A stretch of DNA of 64,000 bases from the NCBI RefSeq assembly GCF_009183655.1, contig NZ_WEIO01000003.1, forward strand, positions 62,001 through 126,000, in the 5' to 3' direction. Below the pieces are notes generated by a model. That model made no database searches and was not told where the DNA came from. It saw nothing but the letters and a program-made list of their open reading frames with translations. The stretch is from Bacillus aerolatus (GTDB lineage Bacteria; Bacillota; Bacilli; Bacillales; Domibacillaceae). This document shows, in pieces, positions 16,782 to 26,026 of this stretch; the stretch's first letter is position 1; each line of letters begins with the position of its first letter. Made by a program: the position numbers and the translations under genes.

Positions 16782-17907
16782 AGTGAACTCCTTTTATATC
16801 TTTTTTATCAGAAAGACTTTTATAAGCTGCAATTAACTTCTTACTCTCGTTCTCCCAGTTATATTCTGCTTCTATAGCTTTGCGTCCGTTTTTCCCCATT
16901 CGTTCGGCTTCTTTAGGATGATCTATTAACCATTGGACGGCAAAAGCAATTTGTTCTGGTTTTAATGGGTCTACACAAATGCCACATTCATTTTTTTCGA
17001 TAATCCCTTTCCAGAGCGGGAAATCAGATGCAATAACTGGAATGCCCGCTGCCATGTACTCAAACATTTTTACCGGTAGGGCATCCACATAGTTCAAGGT
17101 TGGGTGCAAAACCACCAACCCTACTTTTGATTTTTGATATACTTCTTTTACTTCATCACGACTCAAATAGCCTAATTCTTTTACCTTTGTCCAGCCATTC
17201 AATCTTGTTACTAACTCTCTTTCTGCAGAAACCGCAAATCTTCCGCCGAGAAGCATATGTATGTTATCTGTTAAACTCAGCGCCTTTACCATTTCACTAA
17301 TGCCTCTTACAATCGTAATTCCGCCAACATAACAAATGGCATTTTCTTTACCTGCCCAAGCGCTACTTTTAATTTTCAGCTCTTCTAACAAAGGATAGTT
17401 ATTAATGTCTTGAGCTTTGCATCTTAACCTTAAAAAACGATCTCTAATATGCGGAGTAGCAGCTAAAATGGCATCAAATTTTCTCGCAGCTCTATTTTCA
17501 AATTGCTCAAATAATTTCGAGACCAGTCTACGAACGTATATTGGCAACCACTCTTTTGTTAATATTTGCCTCGGGACATCTTCATGGACATCGTAAATTA
17601 CTTTTTTACCGGCTTTTTTTAATTTCAAACCAACCGGGATGAGCTCCGGGTCGTGAAAGTGATATATATCCGCATCTACCTCCAAACCCTTTTGAAAAAC
17701 CTTGTTAACCGTTTTTGTCATTCTCTTCAAACGGTTGCCTGTTTCTTTTATTACCCCATGTACTTGAACATCTTCAATAATAGAATCGGATGCACCCGGC
17801 ACAACGAAATGCACCTCATAACCCGACTCTGCCAGCGAGCGGCATTCTTTAATAAAAATTCGTGTGTCTGTGTAGGAGTGTACAGATGTTAAATGACATA
17901 TTTTCAT
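16753..17907 (-). CDS. GT4-family glycosyltransferase
   Basis: A 384-residue GT-B enzyme starting MKICHLTSVHSYTDTRIF, with YHFHDPELIPVGLKLKKAGK and YDVHEDVPRQIL in the acceptor domain, then the GT4 donor domain with CYVGGITIVRG and the KMFEYMAAGIPVIASDFPLW nucleotide-sugar motif. It would add a sugar of the repeat unit. The stop overlaps the downstream aminotransferase gene by 29 bp, supporting one transcript. Donor unknown. Confidence 0.9.
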   Translation of the reverse strand: MKICHLTSVHSYTDTRIFIKECRSLAESGYEVHFVVPGASDSIIEDVQVHGVIKETGNRLKRMTKTVNKVFQKGLEVDADIYHFHDPELIPVGLKLKKAGKKVIYDVHEDVPRQILTKEWLPIYVRRLVSKLFEQFENRAARKFDAILAATPHIRDRFLRLRCKAQDINNYPLLEELKIKSSAWAGKENAICYVGGITIVRGISEMVKALSLTDNIHMLLGGRFAVSAERELVTRLNGWTKVKELGYLSRDEVKEVYQKSKVGLVVLHPTLNYVDALPVKMFEYMAAGIPVIASDFPLWKGIIEKNECGICVDPLKPEQIAFAVQWLIDHPKEAERMGKNGRKAIEAEYNWENESKKLIAAYKSLSDKKDIKGVHYENSNARSI

Positions 17908-17910
17908 TTT

Positions 17911-19194
17911 TTACTCCCTTTTATATTTTATTTCGTTAGCAAAAAAACTATTAGTCAACCAAAGCATCAAAACTGCAAACAAAATCCCGTGTGTCAGCAA
18001 GGATGTGAAAAATGCAGAATTAATTAACGACATTGCCGGAATCGCAAGAATCGACATTGATAAAAATGACGGCATTGAGACGGACACTGTATCGATTATT
18101 TTTAATAATATTGCAAGTAACAATGAAAATCCTAAAATTCCTATAACTCCAAAATTTAAATAAGCATCTCCAAAAAAGCCAACATTCGGAGCAAATTCTC
18201 GTTCAAAATAAGAAGTTGCAACTAATTGAACCGGAGTTGAATTATAAACATTATCGTTTAAAAAGCCCAAAAACGAATGTGAAAGTTTGAACTTTTCGAT
18301 TCCTTGAAAGAAGTGATAGTAAATATAATGCAAATTACTCGGAACAAAAAATAACCGTCTGATAAAAATCGAGGCCATATAGAAGGAACCGGAAAAATTG
18401 TAGATAATCACACATACTGCTACTAATAGCGAAGAACCTAAAGAAATAACTAACAATAAATTATTTTTTAATTTAGTTTTTCCAAACAGATGAAACCCTA
18501 TTAAAACTAAAGGTGCAAAAAGAAAACTTTTAAAATTTGTCATTGAAAATAAGAAGACTTGCAGCACTATAAAAATTCCTGCTAGTTTATAGTTTCGCTT
18601 ATACATAGATACAGCTATTACTAACATGTTGATAACATGTGCCTGCCATGGGAGTAAATATGCCAGAACTTTATTGTTAGTATTTCCGTAAGCTTCTCGA
18701 ACGCTATAAATCTCAGACAAATTTAAATTGATCCGGCTTAAACCGCCTTGCGCTATTAATAGTCCGTAAACAATGACTGTCATGCCGCCAACGATAAACA
18801 TTATTAAATTTTTTCCTTCTTTAAGCCGCACCAAATGTATCTTTGAAAATAAACTTACTATCAAAATAATCAAGAACAAAGACAAACTAATCAAATAAAT
18901 AAATGGACGCGGTTGATCTTGTAGCCAAAACAAAGAAGTTAAAGGAATAAACAATAATACAATTATTAAATAAATAACTATTTTGCTAGGTGCTTTCTTA
19001 TGTTCGAGTAAAAAAATAGCAATTAGGAAAACAACTGAAGCCAGAATATATGACTCAAACATTTTCGGGTAAGATTTATATAAAATAAAACCCTCGTATG
19101 CAAAGATAGGATTGATAATCGCAACATAGCTATATTCCAAAAGAAATTTTAAAGTGGTTAAAAAAATGAATGTAATTATTTTTATTTTTATCAT
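17911..19194 (-). CDS. Oligosaccharide repeat-unit polymerase (Wzy-like)
   Basis: A 427-residue integral membrane protein with about eleven predicted helices and a long extracellular loop between about residues 265 and 330, the topology of O-antigen polymerases. Sequence conservation in the family is low, so the call rests on topology plus its place between the flippase and a glycosyltransferase. Start ATG 19194 is preferred: TTTGGAG lies six bases upstream, whereas the frame's earlier TTG overlaps it. It would join lipid-linked repeats outside the membrane. Confidence 0.8.
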   Translation of the reverse strand: MIKIKIITFIFLTTLKFLLEYSYVAIINPIFAYEGFILYKSYPKMFESYILASVVFLIAIFLLEHKKAPSKIVIYLIIVLLFIPLTSLFWLQDQPRPFIYLISLSLFLIILIVSLFSKIHLVRLKEGKNLIMFIVGGMTVIVYGLLIAQGGLSRINLNLSEIYSVREAYGNTNNKVLAYLLPWQAHVINMLVIAVSMYKRNYKLAGIFIVLQVFLFSMTNFKSFLFAPLVLIGFHLFGKTKLKNNLLLVISLGSSLLVAVCVIIYNFSGSFYMASIFIRRLFFVPSNLHYIYYHFFQGIEKFKLSHSFLGFLNDNVYNSTPVQLVATSYFEREFAPNVGFFGDAYLNFGVIGILGFSLLLAILLKIIDTVSVSMPSFLSMSILAIPAMSLINSAFFTSLLTHGILFAVLMLWLTNSFFANEIKYKRE

Positions 19195-19223
19195 GTATAG
19201 CTCCAAACAACTAATGTATTAAT

Positions 19224-20513
19224 TTAACTACGAATGTAACCTGCAGCCCGGCTAACCCTAAAAATAAAAAATAAATATACGATGTAAAAGAGAATTTCGT
19301 GTATCGAATACGCTAAAATCACTGCTTCTATATCTAAATAGGTAGAACTTATCCAGAGTACAGAAACCGTAGAAACCGCTCTTATTCCTTGAATGATGGA
19401 AAGTAACTTTACTTTCTGCTTAACGAAAAATACAACACTTAGTGGAGAAACAACAAATTTTGCATAATATCCAAAAGCCAAAATTTGAGATAACTCTCCT
19501 GCTTTCCGCCATTCTTCGCCAAATACAAGTGCAAATCCCCACGGTCCTGCGGTTACAAGAAGTAATACTGGGACGATGCCAATAACGGAGAGAAGTATAA
19601 GAACCTTTCTTAGTACATGGCCAAAGGGCTTCCCATCAGAATATAATTCAGCTATTTCACTTAAAAACACTTGTGCAACCGAAGTAGAGATTAACGAAAT
19701 CGGTAAGACTGCTACCCGAATTGTTAAACTATAAAAACCGACAATTGCTTCCGAAAAGAAACGCATTAAAATAAAAACCGGCGCCTGTGCTGCCATATTG
19801 TCAAAAAAAGCAGATGTGCTATTATACAACGGGTAATGTCTATGTATTTTTGCTGTCTGTTTTAATGAATCGAATTGATAGTTTCGAAAGTCAAATAAAA
19901 AACTAAGCCTTTTGACGATGGTCTGATACACAACTGAAATGACATAACCTAGTACATTAGCCAAAATAAGCCCCACGGAATGAAGCCCTATTAAACCAAA
20001 AATAATAGAGCTTCCACTCGTCACAGAGCTACGGAGTACTTTCCCTTTAGAAAGCACTCCGAATTCTTTGTGCTTATTTAAATAGTAATTCAGTCCCTGC
20101 ATAATCCCCATGGCAAGCAGGGTAACTGGAATATATATAAGAAGCGAGGATACTTTCTCTAATCCGAACATGCCAATAAATTGATCGTAGAAGATTTGTT
20201 CGGCTAACAATATCAATATGGTGAAAAATGTAGAGAGTATGACTACCACTTTAAATAATGCCTGACTCTCTTTTTCCAATTTTACGGTATTAATAGCAAA
20301 TTCATATCTGCCTGTAGTGTAAACAATCAACAAAGAACATACAGAAAGATAGAAACTAAAATAGCCAAATTCTTCTGGGCTGTATATTCGCGTAAGAAAT
20401 GGCGAAGCCGCGACATTAATAAATTGAGCAAGCAATGTAGCTGAAAACAAAGTTGCAAAGTTTTTAAGAAATCTATTAGAATTTAATCTATCTTTTATTC
20501 TCATCACAGGCAC
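19224..20513 (-). CDS. Polysaccharide repeat-unit flippase (Wzx-like, MVF superfamily)
   Basis: A 429-residue protein with about twelve membrane helices. The N-terminus (RFLKNFATLFSATLLAQFIN, LTRIYSPEEFGYFSFYLS) is typical of the polysaccharide-synthesis Wzx family. It should flip undecaprenyl-linked repeat units across the membrane for Wzy. The start is either GTG 20513 or ATG 20504; neither has a strong ribosome site. Lies between the WbpA-like and Wzy-like genes. Confidence 0.92.
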   Translation of the reverse strand: MPVMRIKDRLNSNRFLKNFATLFSATLLAQFINVAASPFLTRIYSPEEFGYFSFYLSVCSLLIVYTTGRYEFAINTVKLEKESQALFKVVVILSTFFTILILLAEQIFYDQFIGMFGLEKVSSLLIYIPVTLLAMGIMQGLNYYLNKHKEFGVLSKGKVLRSSVTSGSSIIFGLIGLHSVGLILANVLGYVISVVYQTIVKRLSFLFDFRNYQFDSLKQTAKIHRHYPLYNSTSAFFDNMAAQAPVFILMRFFSEAIVGFYSLTIRVAVLPISLISTSVAQVFLSEIAELYSDGKPFGHVLRKVLILLSVIGIVPVLLLVTAGPWGFALVFGEEWRKAGELSQILAFGYYAKFVVSPLSVVFFVKQKVKLLSIIQGIRAVSTVSVLWISSTYLDIEAVILAYSIHEILFYIVYLFFIFRVSRAAGYIRS

Positions 20514-20525
20514 TTCCCTGGCTGT

Positions 20526-21854
20526 TTACAATTTTAAATATTTACTCTGTTCCGTTTCGCTATAAGTGTTTCTTGTATCGAATATGGCCTGCGACTTCCT
20601 CATGATTGTTTGGTAATCAAACGCGCTATGATTTGTAGCAATCACCGTTAAGTCAGCCTGCTCAAGCAGCTCTTCTGTCAAGTTTACCGTTTCATGTATT
20701 TTTCCCTTCAACTTAAATTCTTCAATGTGAGGATCAGAAACTGCCCAATCCGCTCCTGCTTGTGTCAACTTCCCTAGAATAGGCAACACCGGCGATTCCC
20801 GATAATCATCAATATCTTTCTTATAAGCAACACCTAAAACAAGTATTTTAGAACCTTTAAGAGCTTTTCCTTGTTTATTTAAAATTCCTGCACAACGCTG
20901 CACGACAAACTCTGGCATACTATCGTTAATTTCACCAGCAGTTTCAATCAATTTTGTATGGTAGTTGTACTCACGTGCTTTCCAAGTAAGATACCACGGA
21001 TCGATCGGAATGCAGTGACCGCCAAGACCGGGACCTGGATAGAACGGCATAAATCCGTACGGTTTTGTTGCAGCTGCGTCGATCACTTCCCAGACGTCGA
21101 TCTCCATTTTGTTGCAAAGAATTGCCATTTCATTAGCAAGGGCGATGTTAATGTTACGGAATGTGTTTTCAAGAAGTTTTTCCATTTCAGCAACAGCAGG
21201 ACTAGATACTTCATGCACATCTCCTTCTAATACAGAACGATACATCGTTGCCGCTACGTTTGTACAAGTTTCTGTCATTCCGCCGACGACTTTCGGTGTA
21301 TTCTTCGTATTAAATTTTTTGTTTCCCGGATCTACACGTTCCGGAGAATAAGCAAGAAAAAATTCCTCTCCACAGACGAATCCGGTTTCTTCAAGTATTG
21401 GTTTAATCAATTCTTCTGTAGTGCCGGGATAAGTCGTACTTTCCAAAACAACGAGCGTTCCTTTTTTAATATACTTGGCAATAGCTTTGGCAGAGTTTTG
21501 CACGTATTCCATGTTCGGCTGTTTATAAATATCGAGCGGTGTTGGTACACAGATCGCTAAAGCATCCACATTCCGAATAAATGAATAGTTAGAAGTAGCT
21601 TTTAATTTATTCGATTGAACCAATTCCTCGAGATCCGCTGTAATTACATCTCCAATGTAATTCTCTCCTCGATTGACTTTTTCCACTTTTTCCTGCTGTA
21701 CATCAAAGCCGATGACATCATAGCCCGCTTTCGCTTTCTCAACCGCCAGCGGCAGGCCCACATATCCAAGCCCGACGACACCGATAGTTGCTGTCTTAGT
21801 TTCAAGTTTGGCAATTAGCTGTTCCGCTGTATTACTGATCGTTTGTGTTATCAT
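20526..21854 (-). CDS. UDP-N-acetyl-D-glucosamine 6-dehydrogenase (WbpA-like)
   Basis: A 442-residue UDP-sugar dehydrogenase with GVVGLGYVGLPLAVEKAKAG (NAD site, residues 26-45), AICVPTPLD, STTYPGTTEE, NTFRNINIALANEMA, and the catalytic cysteine in GPGLGGHCIPIDPWYL. It oxidises C6 of UDP-GlcNAc to the uronic acid in two NAD-linked steps, the first committed step to UDP-ManNAc3NAcA. ATG 21854 is chosen because AAAGGAG precedes it; an upstream TTG in frame lacks a site. Confidence 0.92.
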   Translation of the reverse strand: MITQTISNTAEQLIAKLETKTATIGVVGLGYVGLPLAVEKAKAGYDVIGFDVQQEKVEKVNRGENYIGDVITADLEELVQSNKLKATSNYSFIRNVDALAICVPTPLDIYKQPNMEYVQNSAKAIAKYIKKGTLVVLESTTYPGTTEELIKPILEETGFVCGEEFFLAYSPERVDPGNKKFNTKNTPKVVGGMTETCTNVAATMYRSVLEGDVHEVSSPAVAEMEKLLENTFRNINIALANEMAILCNKMEIDVWEVIDAAATKPYGFMPFYPGPGLGGHCIPIDPWYLTWKAREYNYHTKLIETAGEINDSMPEFVVQRCAGILNKQGKALKGSKILVLGVAYKKDIDDYRESPVLPILGKLTQAGADWAVSDPHIEEFKLKGKIHETVNLTEELLEQADLTVIATNHSAFDYQTIMRKSQAIFDTRNTYSETEQSKYLKL

Positions 21855-21866
21855 GATCAATCTCCT

Positions 21867-22898
21867 TTACATACATACTTTGACAGGCTTCATATAGATT
21901 GGTTCGTTCCCGGCGGCCGATTCGTAAAAAGCAAGGACAAGCTCTAAAGCTCTTCTGCCATCTTCTCCGGTGACAGCCGGCTCTCTGTTTTCATTTACCG
22001 CTTCTATCATGTCTTCAATAATGCATTGGTGCCCAGGTTTCCCCCACGGATCGGCCTTTACTTTATTTAATATCTCTTCCGCCTCTTCTTCCGACATACC
22101 CTCGATGGTTAAGCATTCAAAATAAAGTGCATTCGCACCGCCGATTTTCACCGTGCCTTTTTCACCGAAAATCGTAATCGACTCTTCAAAGTTCCGCGGA
22201 TACACTGTAGTGGACGCTTCCACCGTTCCAAGAGCCCCCGACTCAAATCGGATCACACCGGTTGATACATCTTCTGCTTCAATTTTTCGTAAGCGTGTCG
22301 CTTCCATGCTGAATATTTGTTCAGGCTGACCCATGAACCAAAGCAACAAATCCAAATTATGAATGGCCTGATTCATTAGCACTCCACCGTCATATTGCTT
22401 CGTGCCACGCCATAAAGCTTGGTCATAATATTCCTGATTTCGGTTCCAGTTGACAGTTGCATTGGCATGGCTGATTGTCCCCAGCAAACCTCTATTAAGA
22501 ATTCCCCTCAGTTCCTGCACAACCGGGCGGAATCTGTTCGGGTGAACAACCGCCAGCTTAACACTGTTCTCTTTGCAGGCATAAATAATCCGGTCCGTTT
22601 CTTCCAAAGTCATCGCGATCGGTTTCTCCAAAATAATATGCTTACGTGCTCTAGCCGCTTCTTCTGCTAAAGGCGCATGGAGGCCGCTCGGCGTGCAAAT
22701 GCAGACAATATCGATATCTTCTCTTTGCAGCATCTCTGAAAACTCGGTAAAAGCCTTTGCCTCATATGTATCTACGTAATATTCCATTGCTTTGGACACT
22801 TTATCGCACACAGCGACAAGTTTAGCCCCCTGTATATTCTCAATGGCTTGAGCATGTTTTTTCGCAATAAAGCCACACCCTACAATTGCAAAATTCAT
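21867..22898 (-). CDS. Gfo/Idh/MocA-family sugar dehydrogenase (WbpB-like)
   Basis: A 343-residue NAD-dependent oxidoreductase with FAIVGCGFIAKKHAQAI at residues 3-19, EKPIAMTLEE (catalytic lysine) near 95, and GGVLMNQAIHNLDLLLWFMG at about 173-192 including the conserved His-Asn-Asp region. In this gene set it fits WbpB, which oxidises C3 of UDP-GlcNAcA before amination by WbpE. Ribosome site AGAAGGAG upstream. Only 12 bases separate its stop from the WbpA-like start. Confidence 0.9.
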   Translation of the reverse strand: MNFAIVGCGFIAKKHAQAIENIQGAKLVAVCDKVSKAMEYYVDTYEAKAFTEFSEMLQREDIDIVCICTPSGLHAPLAEEAARARKHIILEKPIAMTLEETDRIIYACKENSVKLAVVHPNRFRPVVQELRGILNRGLLGTISHANATVNWNRNQEYYDQALWRGTKQYDGGVLMNQAIHNLDLLLWFMGQPEQIFSMEATRLRKIEAEDVSTGVIRFESGALGTVEASTTVYPRNFEESITIFGEKGTVKIGGANALYFECLTIEGMSEEEAEEILNKVKADPWGKPGHQCIIEDMIEAVNENREPAVTGEDGRRALELVLAFYESAAGNEPIYMKPVKVCM

Positions 22899-22915
22899 GA
22901 TTAGACTCCTTCTTT

Positions 22916-24760
22916 CTATATTAATACTCCGCTGACTTCTCGCATCAACTGCTGCAGTTCGCCTTTCGCATTAGCAATCTCTACTAATTCCTCTTTTAGC
23001 AACCCATTGCTTTTCGCAGGCAAGCTGTTAATAAATTCCCAAAGCACCTCCCCTTCCACTTGTCCCGCTTTCCCAATGTGAATCTTTGGAAATACTTGAT
23101 TTGGATGAACCTCGTTATTGTTAAGCAGCTCTTCGTACATTTTTTCGCCCGGGCGAATGCCTGAAAATTTGATGCCGATTTCTTCGATGCCATAGCCTGA
23201 CAGTTTAATAAGGTTTTTGGCGAGGTCAACGATTTTGACAGGTTCGCCCATATCAAGGACGAAGATTTCTCCTCCTTTGGCGAGTGCGCCAGCCTGAATA
23301 ACAAGCCTTGATGCTTCCGGGATGGTCATGAAGTATCGTGTCATATCGGGATGAGTAACGGTAACTGGGCCGCCTGCTTGTATTTGTTTTTTGAATAAAG
23401 GAATGACGCTGCCTCTTGACCCTAAGACGTTGCCGAAGCGGACCGCAACGAAGCTTGTTTCGCTTTCTTTGTCGAGCTGTTGGATAACCATTTCGGCGAC
23501 GCGTTTTGTCGCGCCCATCACGTTCGTCGGGTTGACGGCTTTATCGGATGAAATTAAGACGAACTTTTTGACGCCAGCTGCACAGGCTGCTTCGGCTAAG
23601 TTTTTCGTGCCGAAAATGTTGTTTTTTACCGCCTCTTTCGGATTGTATTCCATGAGCGGTACATGCTTATGGGCAGCCGCATGATAAACAACGTCCGGCT
23701 TGTACTCTTGCATGACGCTGAGCATGCGCTCGCGATCTTGAATGTCACCGATAATCGGAATAATTTCAATCGACCCTTTATTGCGATTTCGCAGTTCCAT
23801 ATCAATTTGATAAATACTGTTTTCCCCATGGCCGACAAGAACAATTTTACCTGGCTGGAAGGTACCGATCTGGCGGCAAATTTCCGATCCAATCGATCCG
23901 CCAGCTCCTGTCACGAGGATGGTTCGGCCTTTAACATATTCGGAGATGCTTTCAATATTAAGTTCTACTGGATCACGCCCTAGTAAATCTTCCACTTGTA
24001 CTTCGCGGAATTGGTTAACGGATACGCGGCCTGTTATGACATCTTCAATGAGTGGCATGATTTGAACTTTTGCACTCGTTTTCGCACATTGCTTATAAAT
24101 ATGTTGAGTTTCAGACCGTTTCAATGAGGGAATAGCGATAATAATGTGGTCGATTTGCCGTTCTTCCACTATTCTCGGTATGTCTGCCGTTTTCCCCTCT
24201 ACTGTGACTCCGTGGATTTGCAGCCGCTGTTTGTTGCTATCATCGTCTACAAGTGCAACCGGACAGAAATCTACGTCGTTATGGTTAAGCAGCTGGCGGA
24301 CGACCATGGATCCTCCTGAACCGGCCCCAACAATCAATGCTCGCTTTTTTTCTTCGTCCCCTGCAATAAAGTGGTCGCGGTACATGCGCCAAGAAAAACG
24401 GGAACCGCCGATTAAAAGAATGTGCAGCATCCACGTGACCAAGAGAACACGTATGTATATGTCTTGGAAAGCAGCCAGTTGAATAATAGCAGTTATGGCG
24501 ATAGATAACGTGACTGCTTTGGCGATGGCGACCAGTTCACGGACACTCGCGTATTCCCACGCTTTCTGGTAGAGCTTGTAAAGGGCGGCGAACAAATGAT
24601 GGCTCGCTAAAAGCGAAATCGAACTGATAAATAACGTGCTTGCATTATAAATATTCATGTACGGATGCAAAATGAAATAGCCGATATAAATAGAGAATAA
24701 AACGATAGCTGAATCAAGCCCGACTAACAGCGACAGCCTTTTTTGATACGTCAATTGCAT
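22916..24760 (-). CDS. epsC: UDP-GlcNAc 4,6-dehydratase, membrane form (EpsC/PglF/CapD family)
   Basis: A 614-residue protein with four N-terminal membrane helices (residues about 10-125), a first Rossmann region (ALIVGAGSGGSMVVRQLL) and a C-terminal SDR dehydratase domain: ILVTGAGGSIGSEICRQI at about 281-298, and SSDKAVNPTNVMGATKR, where Met replaces the usual SDR tyrosine as in PglF and WbpM. It would make UDP-4-keto-6-deoxy-GlcNAc, substrate of EpsN. First biosynthetic gene after the EAR element. The start may be TTG 24754, which has better spacing from AAGGGGTG than ATG 24760. Confidence 0.95.
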   Translation of the reverse strand: MQLTYQKRLSLLVGLDSAIVLFSIYIGYFILHPYMNIYNASTLFISSISLLASHHLFAALYKLYQKAWEYASVRELVAIAKAVTLSIAITAIIQLAAFQDIYIRVLLVTWMLHILLIGGSRFSWRMYRDHFIAGDEEKKRALIVGAGSGGSMVVRQLLNHNDVDFCPVALVDDDSNKQRLQIHGVTVEGKTADIPRIVEERQIDHIIIAIPSLKRSETQHIYKQCAKTSAKVQIMPLIEDVITGRVSVNQFREVQVEDLLGRDPVELNIESISEYVKGRTILVTGAGGSIGSEICRQIGTFQPGKIVLVGHGENSIYQIDMELRNRNKGSIEIIPIIGDIQDRERMLSVMQEYKPDVVYHAAAHKHVPLMEYNPKEAVKNNIFGTKNLAEAACAAGVKKFVLISSDKAVNPTNVMGATKRVAEMVIQQLDKESETSFVAVRFGNVLGSRGSVIPLFKKQIQAGGPVTVTHPDMTRYFMTIPEASRLVIQAGALAKGGEIFVLDMGEPVKIVDLAKNLIKLSGYGIEEIGIKFSGIRPGEKMYEELLNNNEVHPNQVFPKIHIGKAGQVEGEVLWEFINSLPAKSNGLLKEELVEIANAKGELQQLMREVSGVLI

Positions 24761-24919
24761 TCACCCCTTAATGTATGAACTTTAAATTAAAAATGACTGT
24801 TTTATGTAAAAAACAGCTAATAGAAAACCACTTCGCAAAATGGGCTTTTATTAACTGTTTTTCTTTTAATGTTGGCTTAAAAGAAGTTTATAAAAGCTAC
24901 GAACATAAATGTTCATAAA

Positions 24920-25040
24920 TTAATTGGGCATCTAACCCGTCCTCACGCTGCACTACTGACGACTTGCGTCTAAGGCCGAGGAATTCCATCCAGACCCACA
25001 GTACAGCCGAGTGCCTCCATTGATAAAGGTTAGGAGGCAT
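24920..25040 (-). ncRNA. EAR: EAR-type processive antitermination RNA in the eps leader
   Basis: The 384-base gap between the phosphatase gene and epsC holds a GC-rich structured block. Minus strand: GCCUCC pairs with GGAGGC (25038-25033 with 25018-25013); CUGUACUG pairs with UAGUGCAG; GACGCAAGUC is a GNRA hairpin; a GGG/CCC stem closes the 3' part; and CUAACC in the first hairpin loop is complementary to GGUUAG near the 3' end, forming a pseudoknot. EAR elements sit at exactly this place in Bacillales eps operons and help RNA polymerase pass distant terminators. The identity is from layout and fold, not a covariance search. Confidence 0.85.
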
Positions 25041-25144
25041 TACCATTTTTGTTCATAATTTTACTTTATATGTATAAATACCTATATTTATCCATGTTTT
25101 TTAGTTAAAAAAATAAGCTGGATTTGATCCTGCTGTTTAAGAAT

Positions 25145-25915
25145 TTAAAAAATACCTAGAATCTTCTTTTTTTTACGAATTTTCTCCGGAGGTTCTTTAT
25201 ATAAATGATTTCCCTCAATAATTAACTCTGCATTCTCCTGAAAATAGTAAACATAGTCATCCCCCATCTTTTCTGCCATCCGCGCGTAGGCATCGGCCAT
25301 TTTGAATGTACGAGTATGCGTATTATGAGCATCAGACGCCAGCAAGTGAGTCAATTGGGCATCAATGAGTTGTTCGGTAAATAACTGGATTTTTTTCCCG
25401 AAATGCCCTGTATAAGACGACGCAGTAATTTGGGTGGCTGCTCCGTTTTTAACAAGTGAGTACAACCTGTCAGGGTGCTGGATTAATTCCTGGTTGCGCT
25501 CCGGATGAACGATCACGGGAAGCAGCCCGTTCATTTGAATGTCATAGAAGAGCTGTTCCGTGTAGTGGGGAACAGAGCCGGAAGGAAATTCAATAAAGAT
25601 ATAGGAAGAAGTTCCGGCGATTGTCAGAAGTTCATCTTTTTCATAGTCTTCTAACAGTTCCCCATAGATTCTTATCTCCTGTCCCGGCAGCACATCCACA
25701 TTTATACCGGCTTTTGTCAGCTCTTTATTTAAAGCGGCAACACTCGTTACGATCTCTGCTTTTACATTTTCATATGCGCCATTTTTATGATGAGGCGTGG
25801 CCACAATGGCGGATATTCCCTGTTTTTCCGCTTCTTTTGCCATAGCAATGCTCGCTGGGCTGGTATCGGCTCCATCATCCAGCCCATGTAATATGTGGCA
25901 ATGAAGGTCTATCAT
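25145..25915 (-). CDS. PHP-type tyrosine-protein phosphatase (CpsB/YwqE family), copy 2
   Basis: Paralogue of 104-874, also 256 residues, with DLHCHILHGLDDGAD at the N-terminus and internal HPERNQELI and SDAHN metal motifs. It should dephosphorylate the kinase encoded upstream and tune flux through the operon. ATG 25915 is chosen because GGTAGGTGAT precedes it; the open frame to 25945 has no site. Last gene before the EAR leader. Confidence 0.94.
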   Translation of the reverse strand: MIDLHCHILHGLDDGADTSPASIAMAKEAEKQGISAIVATPHHKNGAYENVKAEIVTSVAALNKELTKAGINVDVLPGQEIRIYGELLEDYEKDELLTIAGTSSYIFIEFPSGSVPHYTEQLFYDIQMNGLLPVIVHPERNQELIQHPDRLYSLVKNGAATQITASSYTGHFGKKIQLFTEQLIDAQLTHLLASDAHNTHTRTFKMADAYARMAEKMGDDYVYYFQENAELIIEGNHLYKEPPEKIRKKKKILGIF

Positions 25916-26026
25916 GCTATCACCTACCTTTTTTTCACTTGACAAACAGGGAAAAAAATAACATAATTATCTTACGAATATAGGTGTCGTTTTACCCACC
26001 TAATTCCTTTGATGACTCTTAACAGG

